The notes under the pieces are model-generated. The model saw nothing but the letters and a program-made list of their open reading frames with translations, made no database searches and was not told the DNA's origin. A DNA stretch of 15,683 bases from Chloroflexota bacterium. GTDB taxonomy: Bacteria > Chloroflexota > Anaerolineae > Ardenticatenales > Ardenticatenaceae. Positions 14,144 to 15,683 of this stretch are shown here, piece after piece. The translations under genes and the position numbers were made by a program. The stretch lies in contig DOUV01000796.1 in the NCBI GenBank assembly GCA_003520455.1, forward strand, positions 1-15,683. Direction: 5' to 3'. Numbering within the stretch: the first letter of the stretch is position 1; each line of letters opens with the position of its first letter.

Positions 14144-14619
14144 TGGTGATCGAAGACCAGACCCTCCACGATGCGCTGGGCCTGGCGGAGGTGCTCCTCG
14201 TCGTGATCGAGGAAAGCGCGGGCGAAGTAGGTGATGTCCAGCGGGTCCCGCCGGGGATGTTTGGTCGTCATGGCCCATTCCGCCGCGGTCAACCGCCAGA
14301 GGCGGGCGACGGTCTCGGCCCGCGCGCGGGTGAACTCGGCCAGAGCCGTGGGGCCATCGGTGCTCCGGTCAGGATTGATGTGGCCCGTAAAACGCCGCTC
14401 GAACTGGGGATCGCTCTGTGAGAGGATCTGCCTGATCCGGAACTGGAAAGAATCCAGTTCGATATCGCGCAGATGGCGCGCCACGTGGGCCAGGGTCCAC
14501 ACTTCGCCCGTCTGCGGATCGGGCTCGGCCTGAGTCCAGGCCTCAGGCGGGAGCCCCTCGACGATAGCTTCGAAGCGCGCCGGCGTCTGAGCCAGCCGGT
14601 CGATCAAATCGTTGTACAC
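14140..14619 (-). CDS. DinB-superfamily protein
   Basis: The 159-residue protein is predicted to be a four-helix bundle of the DinB/YfiT superfamily, which includes bacillithiol- and mycothiol-dependent transferases. WTLAHVARHLRDIE (41-54) supplies H45 and H49, and DHDEEHLRQ (138-146) supplies H139 and H143, the usual metal-binding helix positions. The start is a GTG with GGAGGGAAA upstream, 33 bases after a near-consensus promoter start point. It heads a three-gene operon with the DUF3891 and Nudix genes. The family is wide and the substrate cannot be predicted; a housekeeping or thiol-dependent detoxification role is only a guess. Confidence 0.85.
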   Translation of the reverse strand: MYNDLIDRLAQTPARFEAIVEGLPPEAWTQAEPDPQTGEVWTLAHVARHLRDIELDSFQFRIRQILSQSDPQFERRFTGHINPDRSTDGPTALAEFTRARAETVARLWRLTAAEWAMTTKHPRRDPLDITYFARAFLDHDEEHLRQAQRIVEGLVFDHQ

Positions 14620-14658
14620 GAGTCGTTTCCCTCCAATCGGAAGGGGGACGGCCAGGTG

Positions 14659-14687
14659 ACTATAGCAGCGGCGTCAGTGACTGTCAA
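14659..14687 (-). promoter_or_regulatory. Near-consensus sigma70 promoter of the DinB operon
   Basis: Read on the minus strand, TTGACA (14687-14682) and TATAGT (14664-14659) are separated by exactly 17 bases. The start point is expected near 14652, giving a leader of about 33 bases before the GTG at 14619. This is the cleanest housekeeping-type promoter in the window. Confidence 0.85.
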
Positions 14688-15040
14688 CGGAAGCGACCGC
14701 CGATTCCACCATGACGGGGCTCGAACTCTGCTCTGCTCCCACGGCCGCTCGCGATGATGGTCCGTGGAAGGGTTTTCTGAGTCGCTGCCATCGCTGTACG
14801 CTCGAACTGTCCCCCACGCGGGCCTGGTCTCTCCGGCCCTGCGTCTCAACCAGATTGCCACCGCTGAGAATGTGAGCCCCGCCGACGTGGTGCCCATCGG
14901 GGCGGCCAGGAGCGCCTGGGGCTGTGTCCAATTCCGCGCGGGCCGTCTTTGCGTCAGCAAGAAGCGTGCACTTCATCAGTGGAGAGCCGTTTGTCATGAG
15001 ATCTGCCCATCAGCCAGAACTCTCCGAAGAGGCACCCGTG
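14688..15040. other. Spacer without a supported gene
   Basis: This lies between the leftward DinB operon and the rightward genes at the right end. Open frames on both strands lack ribosome sites and motifs. I see no strong hairpin or repeat. Confidence 0.45.
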
Positions 15041-15211
15041 ATGTGTCGTGTGCGGCTGTCCCTCCTCGCAGTTGTCTTCTTCCTCACCGCCCGGCCAACC
15101 GGCGGCGCCGCCCTGGCCTACGACTTGCTGTACGCCCCGGTGATGCTCTTCAATGGCCCCGGCGAGGCCCCACTGAACGACCTCTGGATGTTGCTCCCAG
15201 GGGAAGCGTGA
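15041..15211 (+). CDS. Possible small secreted peptide
   Basis: A 56-codon frame starts at an ATG with GAAGAGG about nine bases upstream. Residues 1-26 (MCRVRLSLLAVVFFLTARP and on to AALA) look like a signal peptide with an A-x-A cleavage site. The remaining 30 residues read YDLLYAPVMLFNGPG and end LWMLLPGEA. The same frame can be extended to an ATG at 14996. I recognise no family. It is either a real small exported protein or the N-terminal relic of a larger secreted protein. Coding status is uncertain because of its length. Confidence 0.35.
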   Translation: MCRVRLSLLAVVFFLTARPTGGAALAYDLLYAPVMLFNGPGEAPLNDLWMLLPGEA

Positions 15212-15349
15212 GGTACCCTTCGGACCAGGCGGTTACACCTGGAACTGAAGGCATCGGGGAAACTCTCCAGATGGGCAGCACCGGCCGAATGAGGCCTTCG
15301 ACGTCCCCCGACTCCTCGAGGTTCCTACTGGAGAGCCCAGGGAGGCGAA

Positions 15350-15683
15350 ATGGAGCGTGGCGACGTGTTGCTTGACCAGATCGAGAATCTGCCCGTGGCG
15401 TCAGCACAGCTCGCGCTGTGGTCGCTTGGGCAGTCTGGCTTCGTGCTCAAGGGAGGTGGGACGATCGCCTACATCGACCCCTACCTCTCGAACTCGATCG
15501 CGGAGAGCGGCGGGCCGGCGCGGCGCTTTCCGGTGCCACTCGACCCGTCGAAGGCCAGACACGCCCAGGTGGTCTTTACCACCCACGAGCATCCCGACCA
15601 CACCGACGCGGCCACGTTGGCACCACTGCTGGCGGCCTCGCACCAGGCGCGGTTGGTGACCTCGTCGCAGGGCCGCGACATCG
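15350..15683 (+). CDS. Metallo-beta-lactamase-fold hydrolase, UlaG-like, partial
   Basis: The gene is cut by the right edge after 111 codons. Residues 22-48 contain LWSLGQSGFVLKGGG and IAYIDPYLSNS, the opening of UlaG-like (L-ascorbate-6-phosphate lactonase-like) MBL-fold proteins, where a glycine-containing loop and a buried aspartate precede the metal motif. TTHEHPDHTD (77-86) holds H79, H81, D83 and H84 of the HxHxDH site. The ATG is preceded by GGGAGG four bases away. The sugar-acid lactonase activity of UlaG should not be assumed, since the family is broad. Confidence 0.88.
   Translation, partial: MERGDVLLDQIENLPVASAQLALWSLGQSGFVLKGGGTIAYIDPYLSNSIAESGGPARRFPVPLDPSKARHAQVVFTTHEHPDHTDAATLAPLLAASHQARLVTSSQGRDI

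Overview
This is GC-rich bacterial chromosome. It probably comes from a Chloroflexota member related to Thermomicrobia/Sphaerobacter. The clues are indirect: a CPH-type copper ATPase, a PCYCGC lipoprotein, secreted proteins with dockerin-like and PPC-like modules and a C-terminal YLPWL tail, a DUF3566-like membrane protein, hopanoid-gene relics, and spacers full of palindromic repeats. I could not run any search, so the taxonomy and every homology call rest on recognised motifs.

Layout. (1) Positions 1-873, minus strand: a YHS-domain protein, NuoA, and the start of a NuoB-like 20 kDa subunit that lacks the expected cluster cysteines. (2) 1488-3020, minus strand: a wrecked hopanoid locus. The C-terminal part of squalene-hopene cyclase, cut exactly at its DxDD motif, abuts the 5' part of an IS5-type transposase, which abuts a scrap of an hpnA-like epimerase. 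(3) 3027-8890: a metal island. Four CTCAG direct repeats at an exact 11-bp period precede a lipoprotein gene and an overlapping gene for an HMA-domain membrane protein; a PCYCGC lipoprotein follows. Convergent to these are copB (His-rich, CPH-type P1B ATPase) and a secreted protein with three 18-residue methionine-rich repeats. (4) 9158-10207: a merB-like organomercurial lyase behind a textbook MerR-type promoter, flanked by inverted repeats. (5) 10598-12421, plus strand: a ParB-fold protein, a DUF3566-like membrane protein and a secreted dockerin-like protein. (6) 12422-12869: a repeat-rich convergent spacer. (7) 12870-14619, minus strand: a compact DinB / DUF3891 / Nudix operon with a near-consensus promoter. 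(8) 15041 to the end: a possible small secreted peptide and the start of a UlaG-like metallo-beta-lactamase-fold hydrolase.

The genes of regions 3 and 4 read as one metal-defence neighbourhood. Export would be by CopB, periplasmic or surface binding by the Met-rich protein and the two lipoproteins, membrane handling by the HMA fusion, and cleavage of organomercurials by MerB. At least three separate regulatory architectures are visible: 11-bp direct repeats, an inverted repeat bracketing the copB promoter, and a 19-bp-spacer MerR promoter. No regulator gene lies in the window.
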